DNA from: Candidatus Heimdallarchaeota archaeon LC_3
GTDB taxonomy: Archaea; Asgardarchaeota; Heimdallarchaeia; Hodarchaeales; LC-3
Direction of reading: 5' to 3'
DNA length: 64,000 nt
Assembly (NCBI GenBank): GCA_001940645.1
Contig: MDVS01000056.1
Span: forward strand, 11,559-75,558
Numbering within the stretch: the stretch's first letter is position 1; every line of letters begins with the position of its first letter. Below the pieces are notes generated by a model that ran no database searches, was not told the origin of the DNA, and saw nothing but the letters and a program-made list of their open reading frames with translations. Shown in pieces: positions 1-8,849 of this stretch. Both the position numbers and the translations under genes were made by a program.

Positions 1-204
1 ACATATTCCATTGGTTATTATCATGAAGCAGGAAAAAAATTACGCCATTTGTTGAAACCTTACCCCGTCAAAAGTAAAAAGTCAGTGTTCAATGCCTATC
101 GGAGATTAGAATATAAACTAAAAACAACAAAAACACTAAGAAATTCGTTTAGTATTTCGCTGGACATTAAATTGAAACTAAAAGAAGAATTGGAGAATTA
201 TTAA
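1..204 (+). CDS. 3' end of an unknown protein (partial)
   Basis: Frame 1 is open from the window edge and ends in TAA at 202-204, giving the last 67 residues of a protein whose start lies outside the window. The fragment is basic and Lys/Leu-rich and contains no motif that I recognise. The frame is uninterrupted and has plausible residue composition, so a real gene end is likely, but its function cannot be told from this piece. Confidence 0.5.
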   Translation, partial: TYSIGYYHEAGKKLRHLLKPYPVKSKKSVFNAYRRLEYKLKTTKTLRNSFSISLDIKLKLKEELENY

Positions 205-298
205 CATGAAAAGAACCTTAAAATCCTTATTGATTGTCTCTAGTAAAATTATTAACTTATTATTTTTCAAAGCCAGTGTTTCTAAAATTGATAATTGA

Positions 299-469
299 CC
301 TATTGATTCAGGTAAGTATGTTATTTATCCATATGACGAAGATTTTTATTAGGAAATTGTTGATCTTCCTAATAGGAAAGACTAAATAAATTTAACAATT
401 AAGAGGTTCGTGATGAATTAGAACAAAAATAATGAGGAATAGATTTCTTTTATTTAAGAAGTATTAAAA
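299..469 (+). pseudogene. Decayed C-terminal end of an Eco57I/type IIG-like methylase (tentative)
   Basis: Translated from 299, the stretch reads GKYVIYPYDEDFY, then a TAG, then EIVDLPN. The 'viyPYd ... e.elpn' pattern resembles the extreme C-terminal part of Eco57I-type restriction-modification enzymes, where it precedes a Leu/Arg-rich helix. A following piece in another frame (VRDELEQK) fits that helix. Several stops and a frame change make it non-functional. It lies directly before another broken nuclease-like gene. The assignment rests on a short motif match from memory and is tentative. Confidence 0.3.
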
Positions 470-950
470 ATGGTAACTCATAGTAAATGGACTTCTTGGT
501 CAGCATTAAATGAAAAAATTGATAAAGAATTTCCCGCTGTGTATGAGATTAGAATAAAGTGTCCCGACCAAGCTATTCAACGATGGTTAGGGGAAGATAC
601 AGAAGGAATACTGAGTAGAGACTATAAACCTAAACAAAAGAAGAAACGAGTTTTTAAAGACTATGACGAAAATTTCTTCACATAGCGAAGCTAGAACATT
701 AATAACAATTTTCAAAGACTCAAAGAACTTTAATAATAGATATTCAATTTTCAAAGTACAGGACCTGGAAAATAATCTAGAAATCAGATATCAGAAATGT
801 GAAACCAAAGCTCAGGCGAAAGAAGGAGAAAAAATAAGGATATATCAATATATTTTGAAATTTGGTGAAACTCCACCGCTTAATCTGAATATTCCAAGAA
901 GGGAAAAGAAAGAATGGACATTATTATTAAATAATGGTCAGAAAAATTAA
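470..950 (+). pseudogene. GIY-YIG nuclease-like protein split by a frameshift
   Basis: Two overlapping frames together spell one GIY-YIG domain. The frame starting at 470 has SWSALNEKI followed by PAVYEIRIK (the GIY position) and RWLGEDTEGIL. At about 611-615 the reading must change frame, after which ETINLNKRRNEFL carries the conserved Arg helix. The sequence then continues to CETKAQAKEGEKIRIYQYIL, which supplies the expected Glu, and to KFGETPPLN, a usual ending for this family. The shift falls exactly where the YIG strand should be (GIL, then a gap, then ET), so this strand is destroyed. About 160 residues would be encoded if the frame were repaired. Either a recent pseudogene or a one-base assembly error is possible. 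Confidence 0.7.
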
Positions 951-1094
951 AAAAATTGAATAACGAGACTTACTCAAAATCTGCATAAATCAAATTATTT
1001 TTTGTCATATAGCTTCCTCAAAATTAAAAAAAATTGTACTAGTATTATTATTTCTTACGAAAAAAATTAGGATCATTATTTTAAAAAAAGGGAA

Positions 1095-1655
1095 TCAGAA
1101 ATAGGTCATTTCCAAATCCAACATATCCTGTCTACAGTTAATGATATCCTGTCTGAAAATTGCTTTTTCTTTAAAAAAGTACAATTTTAACACATCATTA
1201 TCCTTGAATTCAAGTATATCATCATTAAAACTGATATTATTTCCCCATAATGAGTTATTTATTCGGAAGCGATCCTCATCTATGTTGAAAAAGCATTTAA
1301 TATCTCTAAATGGTGATTGAGACTCATTCAAAAATTTCCAACACGATGTTTCTTCTTCCAGGAATTTATCCCAAAATTTCTGTCGTCTGGGATATTCCCA
1401 ATAATCTTTAATCAAATAATAATCTGTTAGGAATTCGTCTGATTTCTCAATTTTCTTACCAAAATCATCAAAAGATAAAAGAATATGTTGTAATTCAAGA
1501 AGTTCAGATCCCAATAACTCTAATTCAACAAAATCATTAAAAACCGTATGGATTTGTTGGAAACTGGTAGAAGAATATTTGTTTATTTCATCCAAGCAAT
1601 GATTCTGACAGGGAAGAACTGATTTACAATAAGGACAATATTCTCGTAATGTCAT
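1095..1655 (-). CDS. Hypothetical protein with N-terminal Cys-rich motif
   Basis: This 186-residue protein is not recognised. It begins with a compact cysteine cluster, CPYCKSVLPCQNHC at residues 7-20, which could bind zinc. The remainder is acidic and rich in Phe, Leu and Asp, with no membrane segment. It starts at ATG 1655 and stands alone on the minus strand between the broken GIY-YIG gene and the divergent primase-like gene. Soluble cytoplasmic location is inferred from the absence of a signal peptide. Confidence 0.55.
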   Translation of the reverse strand: MTLREYCPYCKSVLPCQNHCLDEINKYSSTSFQQIHTVFNDFVELELLGSELLELQHILLSFDDFGKKIEKSDEFLTDYYLIKDYWEYPRRQKFWDKFLEEETSCWKFLNESQSPFRDIKCFFNIDEDRFRINNSLWGNNISFNDDILEFKDNDVLKLYFFKEKAIFRQDIINCRQDMLDLEMTYF

Positions 1656-1988
1656 AATTCTCAGTAGGGAATTTAATATTAAATGTACAAGATTTAAATT
1701 TAAACTTATCGGGATTTTAACTTATCGGGAAGATGATAAATAAATACAAGCAAAGAATAAAAATTAGAATAAAAATTGTACAGAGAGTAAACTCGGTAAT
1801 GTAAGTGAAAATACCCTCGAATTGCCTGTTGCAGCAAAGAACCTCTGCTCATAAGTATAATACAACTCGATTATTTATAGGGGAAAAGAAAATAATTGAA
1901 ATTTCCAAAATTTTTCCACCAATTTTTTTATTTTTTTTTACCTCTCTGTCAATAGGAAATATTATGTGAAAAAATCTATGAAGTAAAT
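1656..1988. other. Divergent intergenic region with TATA-like and TTGCAGCAA sites
   Basis: No gene is seen. The stretch separates a minus-strand gene from the plus-strand primase-like gene. It holds the 9-mer TTGCAGCAA at 1829-1837 (arms TTGC/GCAA around one base), which recurs at 6754 and 10083, and a TATA-like TTATTTATAG at about 1872. These are likely promoter and operator elements, by inference. Confidence 0.3.
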
Positions 1989-3509
1989 ATGTCTGAAAGA
2001 TCGTTCCAAAAGAAATTTGAAGAGTCTTTAAATGAAGAATCCATTCTTCGTTATGAACGTATTCGCCGTAGCAAGATGTATCGTCGACACAATAATCAAG
2101 AACGATTCATCAATTTTCCTGAATTACGGGATTTCTTACATTCACTAGAAGATATTGAAAAATTAATTATTCGACTTCATTATCAATTATTAGGATCGAC
2201 AACGCAAAGTGATATTCCAAACATTTCTATTACCAAATTTGAGAATCTTGAAAAGACTAATGTCTTATTCTCCATCGAAAAAATCATTCATGATCTAGCT
2301 GATAATTTGGTCATTTACCAACTCCAAGCAAGAAAAGAGCAGGCAAACAAATTTATCCATATTATTCCTTATCAAAGAGATTTGTTAGAATTCTGTTCGC
2401 TGGTAGAAGTAAAGAGTATTGATACAAATAATGAACATATTAGCAAAGTCTTTGAGGGTATTCGATATAATAAACCAGATTTTAACAATTTTCTGATACC
2501 TATTACTGAAAACTTCTATACTGAACCATCAATACTCAACAAACATCCTGAACCAAAATTTTTAGCTGATTGGATTGATTTGTGTCGTGATCGTTGGGAT
2601 CTAGTATATCCTGATATTAAAGACAAGGAATTAGCACTTAACTGTTGGAGAGATGGTAAATATTTTGTTAGACGGACATGGGAAGATCGGGAAAGAGCTA
2701 TTATTCATAATGAAAGTGATTTGGATCTATTAGAAGAAGTCCAAGCAATAAGTATGATACCGAATATTCACCTGATTGAGCCAAATACAGAAGGAATGAT
2801 TTATCCTGTCGAAGCGATTATAGATCTTGATCCGACAACAGAAGCAAAAGAAGAAGACATCTACTATATAGGAAACAGTTTCGGAAATTATCTAACAGCT
2901 TTGGGAATAAAATATTTAAGACGACTCAGCTCAGGGAGATATGGAGGAATTCATTATATCTTACCAATTCATTTAGATGTACCATTACCGCTGATCAGTT
3001 CTACTCCTCCTTACAAGACTTATTATAACAGGAATAAGAAAGATATTCTTGTTAACAGTCTTCGTCATACAATGGAAGGACTGGTGTTACACTATTTAGT
3101 CTACTGGTTAAAAGAGGAAAAATATTTGAAGAAATTAACATTAGATCCCGACAAAAGGAAGAATCGGTTCGATATAAGTAGAAATGTGAGGTTTGGTGGA
3201 CGAAGGAGCCTGTTCAGTTCTCACGTGAGTACTGAGAAGGTGGTTATACCACTACCAGAACATGAGATCAGTTTTGCTCATTATGAATATTATTGTTCTC
3301 TAGCAGAGATTACCAAAGCCAAAGAAAATATCGATGATTTTTATGAACCAGATTATGGCCAAATATCAACAAAAAAGAATAACGCAAGACAATTATTTAG
3401 GGTAGCAGAGGAGATAGGAGATTTTTGGGAGGAATATTTGACACAAAGACCAAATAGATTCTGGAATATAACTCTTAAGGATAAGAAAAATTTACTAATT
3501 AATACTTGA
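1989..3509 (+). CDS. Archaeo-eukaryotic primase (AEP) superfamily protein
   Basis: This 506-residue protein carries the three catalytic signatures of the AEP fold in its second half. Motif I is IIDLDP at about 278-282, motif II is SSGRYGGIH at about 314-322, and motif III is an Asp (FDISRN, about 395) followed by the SLFSSH segment that in PriS-type primases reads S-L-H. An upstream FVRRTW segment (about 226) matches the Tyr/Phe-x-Arg-x-Trp lead-in seen in PriS and LigD polymerase domains. The first 200 residues are not recognised. Such enzymes make RNA or DNA primers or do gap-filling synthesis. No PriL-like gene or ligase/Ku partner is adjacent, so it looks like an accessory or element-borne primase rather than the replicative one. 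The nearest downstream gene is a membrane zinc-ribbon protein 84 bases away. Confidence 0.8.
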   Translation: MSERSFQKKFEESLNEESILRYERIRRSKMYRRHNNQERFINFPELRDFLHSLEDIEKLIIRLHYQLLGSTTQSDIPNISITKFENLEKTNVLFSIEKIIHDLADNLVIYQLQARKEQANKFIHIIPYQRDLLEFCSLVEVKSIDTNNEHISKVFEGIRYNKPDFNNFLIPITENFYTEPSILNKHPEPKFLADWIDLCRDRWDLVYPDIKDKELALNCWRDGKYFVRRTWEDRERAIIHNESDLDLLEEVQAISMIPNIHLIEPNTEGMIYPVEAIIDLDPTTEAKEEDIYYIGNSFGNYLTALGIKYLRRLSSGRYGGIHYILPIHLDVPLPLISSTPPYKTYYNRNKKDILVNSLRHTMEGLVLHYLVYWLKEEKYLKKLTLDPDKRKNRFDISRNVRFGGRRSLFSSHVSTEKVVIPLPEHEISFAHYEYYCSLAEITKAKENIDDFYEPDYGQISTKKNNARQLFRVAEEIGDFWEEYLTQRPNRFWNITLKDKKNLLINT

Positions 3510-3593
3510 AGGACATGAGAAAATATTTTATCAAAGTTTTTCGAGATTAAACAGTAAACAGTTATTTCGGGAATATAAAAAAAGTGAATTACC

Positions 3594-4112
3594 ATGGGGT
3601 TTTGCAAAAACTGTAATTATTTTATTACTACAGAGACCGATTATTGTCCAAAGTGCATGCATGTGTATAAAAAAAGTGAGGGTCAAAATAGAAGCATATT
3701 TAATGTAACTAATCTCATCCTTTTTGCTTATACATTCTTGATAGTTCATTATCTAAACACTATGACTTTTAATGTAGGTTTAATTGTCGAACCCTATATG
3801 AGGTTTCTGACTTTTATCCTAGACGTGTTGATTGTAGTCCTTATCATTAAAAAGTTGCAGGCAAGCTATTATTTTGTAATAATCGTTTCCAGCATTCAAC
3901 TATTATTTTCCATCTATGGATTGACAAGAGTAACAGCAAATATACCAAAGGCTGCAACACAAATGGGTACTACAGTAACTTTCTTTAATTCAGGCACAAT
4001 TCAGGCTCAATTATTCTTTCAGGATTTCGTTCCCCTAGTAGTATCACTTTTTGTATTATGGACAATGTTAAGGAATACAGAAAAATATCTAAGAGTCATG
4101 AAAATGAATTAG
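3594..4112 (+). CDS. Zinc-ribbon protein with four predicted membrane segments
   Basis: The 172-residue product begins with a zinc ribbon, CKNC and CPKC spaced by about ten residues (Cys 4, 7, 18, 21). A short polar linker follows, then about four hydrophobic helices (roughly 37-55, 64-84, 88-108 and 138-158). This arrangement, with a cytoplasmic N-terminal zinc ribbon on a small polytopic membrane protein, is common in archaea and is usually of unknown function. It lies 84 bases after the primase-like gene on the same strand and may share its transcript. It starts at ATG 3594. Confidence 0.6.
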   Translation: MGFCKNCNYFITTETDYCPKCMHVYKKSEGQNRSIFNVTNLILFAYTFLIVHYLNTMTFNVGLIVEPYMRFLTFILDVLIVVLIIKKLQASYYFVIIVSSIQLLFSIYGLTRVTANIPKAATQMGTTVTFFNSGTIQAQLFFQDFVPLVVSLFVLWTMLRNTEKYLRVMKMN

Positions 4113-4199
4113 TTTAAGTTTTATTCTTTGCTATTTTGTAGTAATTGTTTTTTTAGATCAGCAAATTTATCTTTCACTTGTATATCTCCATCTTATTTT

Positions 4200-6089
4200 C
4201 TAAATTTTTTCTATCAAATCCAATAATTGTCCTTTGGTTAGAGTCTGATACTGATTCTGAGTATTATCAGACCAATACTCCGCTTGGGGGTCATAATTGT
4301 CATTATAATATTCTTGCAGTGTTGTAATTGAATAATCAATAGTATCATATGGATTAACTGGATCAGTATCAATAATAATAAGTAATCCATTCTTTTTTTC
4401 TTTATCAAACACCAATTCTAAGAATTTCTGAGTAAATCCGTTAACTATTTTATTGTTTTTATAATCCTCGTATTTAAACCAGTCATAATCAAAACCTATA
4501 TTCAATCCCATTAATAATGATGGTGAGAAATGATTAAAATGATGATACATTGGTAGATGAATGAGGAAAAGGATCGGAAGTGATTTCTCCCCGATTTGTA
4601 AAATCAAGTCTGATTGTTCTGTTACAAGATATTTTCCATCAGAATTATTCCCTTCGACTTTTATATGGTAATGAGCTTTTTCAGGATAAGTATATTTCAC
4701 TTCCCATTGGTCAAAGAGCTTAAATACATCTTGTTTATAATATTCCTTTATCCAAGTATAAAACATAAGGCAGGTAACATGATTATTTATCGTATATCCT
4801 CCTGATTTCCAGGTGAAGACTTCTTTAACTGCATAACCACTAATTTCTTTTCCATATTCAGTTGGTCGTGAAAGCATAGTAGTCCATTCCGGAAGATCAA
4901 GCGTGACGTAATATCCATAATCATGACTATTGAACGCTAATCCACTTTTGTATTTATATGAGTGAATCATAAATTTGTGCAATGATTCTCTTGATATGGG
5001 ATTTCCGAATAAATTAATGAAAACTCTAGGAAACTGGTATAAATAGTCAGGAATCTCTTTGAACCCACAGTTATGAAGATTAAGCATGATTATAAGTCCT
5101 TCATCAGCTCTAGTAAAGAAAAAATTCTCCCCTTGATACTTGAAATCATTCCATGTGTACTGGTCCTCCTCAAAGATCTCTTCCTCAATTTGATTTACCT
5201 TAATGTTTTTTGCTCTAATGACATCATTGAGGACTCTATTTAACAAGTCGCGTTTTTCGAGATTATTTTTATAATTTAAGAAAAATATATCAGCTAAAGG
5301 AAAATCTTTGATTTTTCTTACCTGACCAATCAGATTATTATCCAAGTTTAGTGTTGTTAATTGTTTTAATTGTCCAAGGGAATCTGGTAATGTAGTAAGT
5401 TTATTATCTATCAAAGATAGCGTTTTCAACTGTTTTAATTGCCCGATTGATTCTGGTAATTCTGTGAGCCGATTATTATCCAAGTTTAGCATTGTTAATT
5501 GGGTCAACTGTCCAATTGAGTCTGGTAGAGTGGTAAGCTTATTGTCAGGTAAAAGGAGCGTCGTTAATTGTTTTAATTCACCAATTACCTCTGGTAATTC
5601 GGTGAGTTCATTACCATCCAGAAAAAGTTTTTTTAAATGTTTTAATTGACCGATTGATTCTGGTAAACCCTCAAGTTCATTTTCAGATAAAAGAAGGTTT
5701 GTTAATTGAGTCAATTGACAAAGAGAATCTGATAGTTTGGAGAGTTGATTACTAGTCAGATAAAGCGTTTTCAATTTTGCGAACTGACCAATTGATTCCG
5801 GAAATTCGTAAAAATGATTATCAGACAAATTAAGTGTTAATAATTGTTTTAGTTGACCGATTGATTCTGGTAATTCCTCAAGTTCATTTTCAGACAAATC
5901 GAGATTAGTTAAATGTGTTAACTGAATTAGAGTGTCTGGAAAAATGATTTCAAACAACTCTTGAAATGCTAAATTTAGCCTAAAATTTCCTGATTCATCT
6001 TCTTCGAAAATTCGCTTTTCTAATTGTGTTAATCCGTTCAAATCAGATATTTCTTGAATTATACTTTTTTCTTGGGGAGATATTTCCAT
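4200..6089 (-). CDS. Leucine-rich repeat protein with unknown C-terminal domain
   Basis: This 629-residue protein has about nine tandem 23-residue repeats between residues 50 and 260, of the form LxxLxLxxNxLxxLPxxIGQLxx, a bacterial-type LRR array that serves protein-protein binding. The following 370 residues are rich in Tyr, Trp and Asp and have no signal peptide or membrane helix. The last 60 residues (GLLIIIDTDPVNPYD to the end) are clearly related to the end of the neighbouring gene at 6125-6544. The start at ATG 6089 is preceded by GGGTAGGTGAAGAA, the same leader found before that neighbour. LRR arrays of this kind are common in Asgard genomes. Role unknown. Confidence 0.85.
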   Translation of the reverse strand: MEISPQEKSIIQEISDLNGLTQLEKRIFEEDESGNFRLNLAFQELFEIIFPDTLIQLTHLTNLDLSENELEELPESIGQLKQLLTLNLSDNHFYEFPESIGQFAKLKTLYLTSNQLSKLSDSLCQLTQLTNLLLSENELEGLPESIGQLKHLKKLFLDGNELTELPEVIGELKQLTTLLLPDNKLTTLPDSIGQLTQLTMLNLDNNRLTELPESIGQLKQLKTLSLIDNKLTTLPDSLGQLKQLTTLNLDNNLIGQVRKIKDFPLADIFFLNYKNNLEKRDLLNRVLNDVIRAKNIKVNQIEEEIFEEDQYTWNDFKYQGENFFFTRADEGLIIMLNLHNCGFKEIPDYLYQFPRVFINLFGNPISRESLHKFMIHSYKYKSGLAFNSHDYGYYVTLDLPEWTTMLSRPTEYGKEISGYAVKEVFTWKSGGYTINNHVTCLMFYTWIKEYYKQDVFKLFDQWEVKYTYPEKAHYHIKVEGNNSDGKYLVTEQSDLILQIGEKSLPILFLIHLPMYHHFNHFSPSLLMGLNIGFDYDWFKYEDYKNNKIVNGFTQKFLELVFDKEKKNGLLIIIDTDPVNPYDTIDYSITTLQEYYNDNYDPQAEYWSDNTQNQYQTLTKGQLLDLIEKI

Positions 6090-6124
6090 TTGTCTTCTTC
6101 ACCTACCCTAATTATTGTTATTTC

Positions 6125-6544
6125 TCAAAATGATTTTAATAACTGCTCTTTGCTTAACGTCTTAAACGGTCTTAGTATTTTATTCGACCAATAATTTGTT
6201 TTTTTGTCGAAATATTCTTTATAAAACTCTTGTAGTGTTATAACTGAAAAATCTGTTATATTCATAGGATTATTATTAGTAAGAATAAGTAATCCACAAA
6301 ACAGATCCCAATTCTCTGATTGTTCTACTGTTACATAATTTAACAAATCAATAGTTTTTGGGGTGATAAATCTGTGTCCAGTAAAAAATCTTTTTGAATA
6401 TTTTCCCTTCGGTTTTGGAGCATTTTTAACTGCGGTTTCACAACGTTTATGATATCCTCTTTCTTTAAGAGCTTTTGTTTTCAATTCTTTTCGACAATAT
6501 CGACAGAATACTCTTGTAACCTTAGTGTCAAGTGGTTGTGTCAC
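6125..6544 (-). CDS. Small zinc-finger protein sharing the LRR protein's C-terminal module
   Basis: The 139-residue product starts at GTG 6544. Residues 14-35 hold CRYCRKEL followed by H-x2-C, a plausible Cys3His zinc site, then a basic stretch. The final 60 residues (LFCGLLILTNNNP, TLQEFYKEYF, YWSNK, TLSKEQLL) align with the end of the downstream LRR protein. The two genes are 35 bases apart on the same strand, and their leaders share TTCACCTACCCT (plus-strand reading, 6098 and 6551). This suggests a duplication in which one copy kept the LRR array and the other a zinc finger. Function unknown. Confidence 0.6.
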   Translation of the reverse strand: MTQPLDTKVTRVFCRYCRKELKTKALKERGYHKRCETAVKNAPKPKGKYSKRFFTGHRFITPKTIDLLNYVTVEQSENWDLFCGLLILTNNNPMNITDFSVITLQEFYKEYFDKKTNYWSNKILRPFKTLSKEQLLKSF

Positions 6545-7049
6545 GTATTTTTCACCTACCCTTATCAGAATGCAATAATGGTCTTCGTTATTATAATCTC
6601 CCCAGTATTTGTTTGGGATGCTTGAATAGCAATTTGTAGCAATATCACTTCTTCTAAACTTTTCAGCAGAATTTTTGTTGCAATTTTCTTTTTCATTCTA
6701 GCTGCAACTGACTGTCAATCTATATTTTTTGTGTAGAGTCTCACGCAAGTGTTTTGCAGCAATTTCACCATGAAATTATTGCTCGCAGCAATACAACTGC
6801 TCAGTAATAATATACAGGATTCTTATAAATAGGAAAGAACCAATTATGGTTTTTTCCAAAGAGATAAATTAAAAGTGAAATGAAAGTAAAGGACTAATTT
6901 TTTCCCCTTTTAGATGAAATCAATAATATCTTTAGCATTTTCAGGAAACATCAATTATTTTCAATTATCCCTGTGTGTAGATAGAAGATAAATAAAGAAA
7001 AAAGAAAAGAAGAATGAAGTAGTAACACCGTGTCTAGAGGTGAAATTTT
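6545..7049. promoter_or_regulatory. Divergent regulatory region with palindromes
   Basis: No gene is seen in this 505-base stretch. It contains a perfect 15-base palindrome, ATTGCT-CGC-AGCAAT at 6778-6792. TTGCAGCAA lies at 6754-6762, and several further GCAAT motifs sit at 6630-6690. A TATA-like CTTATAAATAG lies near 6824. It precedes a gene pair encoding winged-helix-like proteins, so an autoregulatory operator is a reasonable but unproven reading. Confidence 0.4.
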
Positions 7050-7133
7050 ATGTCAGATATATTTATTATAGGACCTGAATCACATATTGCTCATAGTCGG
7101 CCGATCTCAACAAACAATGGTCTCCAATTTTAG
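7050..7133 (+). other. In-frame upstream segment of the next gene, closed by TAG
   Basis: An ATG at 7050 is preceded at ideal distance by GAGGTGA (7037-7043), one of the best ribosome binding sites in the window. The frame encodes 27 residues, then meets TAG at 7131. The reading frame continues directly after that stop into the gene at 7146 (ISSVLQNNTLMFVDFAF). Either a nonsense mutation separated the real start from the gene, or TAG is read through, or this is a short leader peptide. Confidence 0.5.
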
Positions 7134-7145
7134 ATTAGCTCTGTA

Positions 7146-7973
7146 TTGCAGAATAATACCCTTATGTTTGTCGATTTTGCTTTTCTTAATACTGACAAAG
7201 ATTTAATGTATCGAATAACCATAGATCAAGCAAAATTATTAATTCAGGAACTAACTACCGTCTTATCAAAAACACAATTAATTAATCAAGTTCTTTCTCA
7301 ACCAACTCCTACTGAAAATCTGAAAATTGCAGGAATAAATTCATCATCAGTATCATCCATTATTGAGACGAGTTTAAATGAACCACACTTTCAATTAGGT
7401 GATCAGTCAACACCTTCTGAAGATATAAGACAAAATACCGTTCCTGGACTGAAAAAGACTGCTTATGCTAATTTTTCACAGGAACATCTGGATGTGGCTA
7501 TCCATGCCTTACAACAAGAAGATATGGAACTGGAACGATCAATATTTGTTCCAACACAGTATTTGGAAGAATTATTACTCAAAGGATTAGATAAACAAAG
7601 TCTGATCACCAGAGATATCCATAATACCTTAGAAAAAAGCAAGATTAAGTATGACAAGAAATATTTATCAAGAGTATTAGCACGATTAGTCGAGGACAAG
7701 AAAATAATCAAACAAGAACGGGTATCAAAGCAGGGCAGAAATTATACGGTCTATAATTTTGGGGATGTCAAGAAAAAACGGACATCAATACAAGAAAAGT
7801 TAGAAAAAATATTGTTTGAATTTGGGGAAAACACATTCACGAAAGAAGACTATTTACTGATAGTGAAAGAAAAAGAAATCGATCTAGTGTATGCAGAAAA
7901 GCACTTGGAAGAAATGTATCAAGAAGGGAGTCTGTGCATCCATCCGACGGAAATTATAAGAATATATAGATGA
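7146..7973 (+). CDS. Winged-helix-like protein with duplicated DNA-binding module
   Basis: This 275-residue frame begins at a TTG (7146), although the better start lies upstream beyond an in-frame TAG. Residues about 125-205 hold a module (FVPTQYLEELLLKG, then SLITRDIHNTL, then LSRVLARLVEDKKII, then NYTVYNF) with the look of a helix-turn-helix followed by a beta wing. A second, weaker helix pair follows to the C-terminus. The next gene repeats the same module, so the two are tandem paralogues. DNA binding is inferred from this pattern. No sensor domain is recognised. The N-terminal 110 residues are Ser/Thr/Gln-rich. Confidence 0.55.
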   Translation: MQNNTLMFVDFAFLNTDKDLMYRITIDQAKLLIQELTTVLSKTQLINQVLSQPTPTENLKIAGINSSSVSSIIETSLNEPHFQLGDQSTPSEDIRQNTVPGLKKTAYANFSQEHLDVAIHALQQEDMELERSIFVPTQYLEELLLKGLDKQSLITRDIHNTLEKSKIKYDKKYLSRVLARLVEDKKIIKQERVSKQGRNYTVYNFGDVKKKRTSIQEKLEKILFEFGENTFTKEDYLLIVKEKEIDLVYAEKHLEEMYQEGSLCIHPTEIIRIYR

Positions 7974-7982
7974 GTGATGTAA

Positions 7983-8342
7983 TTGACTGAAAACATAAAA
8001 AAAGTGAAAACAATAGAGGATAATGATGAATTATTTACTATTGACGATTTAGAAGATTGCATCGAACGATTAAGAGTTAAATACTCAGAATCAAAGCGAT
8101 GGATGTTTGTTCCTCCACGCTTTCAAGATGAATTATTTCTCAAAGGATTTGCGGGAGGGTCGTTGTTAGCTTCTGATATTAAAGAAAAATTAAGAAACAA
8201 CAAGATAACTATCCAAAACGATAATATTAAGGAATACTTAGAAATATTAGACAAAAATGGACACATATCAATTGAAGTAAAGATATCTAAGAATACTCGT
8301 CGCTATACATTATTTAATTATCCAGAAATACAAAATAAGTGA
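7983..8342 (+). CDS. Winged-helix-like paralogue of the preceding gene
   Basis: The 119-residue product repeats the module of its upstream neighbour: FVPPRFQDELFLKG, SLLASDIKEKL, IKEYLEILDKNGHI and RYTLFNYPE line up with the same elements there. It starts at TTG 7983, with GAGTGAT four bases upstream acting as Shine-Dalgarno. That motif overlaps the stop of the preceding gene, so the pair is probably translationally coupled. A DNA-binding role is inferred. Confidence 0.55.
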   Translation: MTENIKKVKTIEDNDELFTIDDLEDCIERLRVKYSESKRWMFVPPRFQDELFLKGFAGGSLLASDIKEKLRNNKITIQNDNIKEYLEILDKNGHISIEVKISKNTRRYTLFNYPEIQNK

Positions 8343-8520
8343 TAATTTATCTTTTAACGAGAACATCAGCATATAATGGATAAGTTATTGTAATACCTTG
8401 ATAGGCAGTTCTATATATAGGAAATTTGCCAAGAAGTTTAAAGGCTAAATCAATATCAAATTTTACTGCTTTTAGAAATAATTCGATTTTTCTGTTCCGA
8501 TCCATACAAAGTAATTGAAA

Positions 8521-8745
8521 AAATTGTTAAAGGCAGTTTTAGTTAATCTAGAAAATATTAGTTTGCAATAAGAGACTAAATATGCTAAATCAATCAAAGT
8601 ATTTAAGAAATTAAACCTTAACGTAGGCCAAAAAAATAAAATAGGAATTATAGGACCTTCTGCTTCTAGAAAAAGTTCCTTATTATGAATAATAAGTTAA
8701 ATTCAGTCTATATCGAGTGGTAAGGTGGGATTGAAATTGAGACTG
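8521..8745 (+). pseudogene. Relic of an ABC transporter ATPase N-terminus
   Basis: Read in the frame of 8521, the sequence gives VLVNLENISLQ, a TAA, then FKKLNLNVGQKNKIGIIGPSASRKSSLL. This is the usual opening of an ABC ATPase with a degenerate Walker A (GPSASRKSS for GPSGSGKST). After another stop and a shift, SISSGKVGL matches the 'p.sGkI' segment. No Q-loop, signature or Walker B follows. It is a dead fragment, unrelated in position to the intact exporter at 57-61 kb. Confidence 0.6.
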
Positions 8746-8849
8746 AAATTACAATCACTATTACTTTGGATAAGAGAAAAATTGAATGAATATCAATGAA
8801 GAATATGCTTTATTTTATTTGAACTAATTTTGAAATCAGCTTTTTTTTA

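Noticed and set aside
5464..5649. Plus-strand frame inside the LRR gene
   Set aside because: It is the antisense shadow of the repeated LRR sequence.
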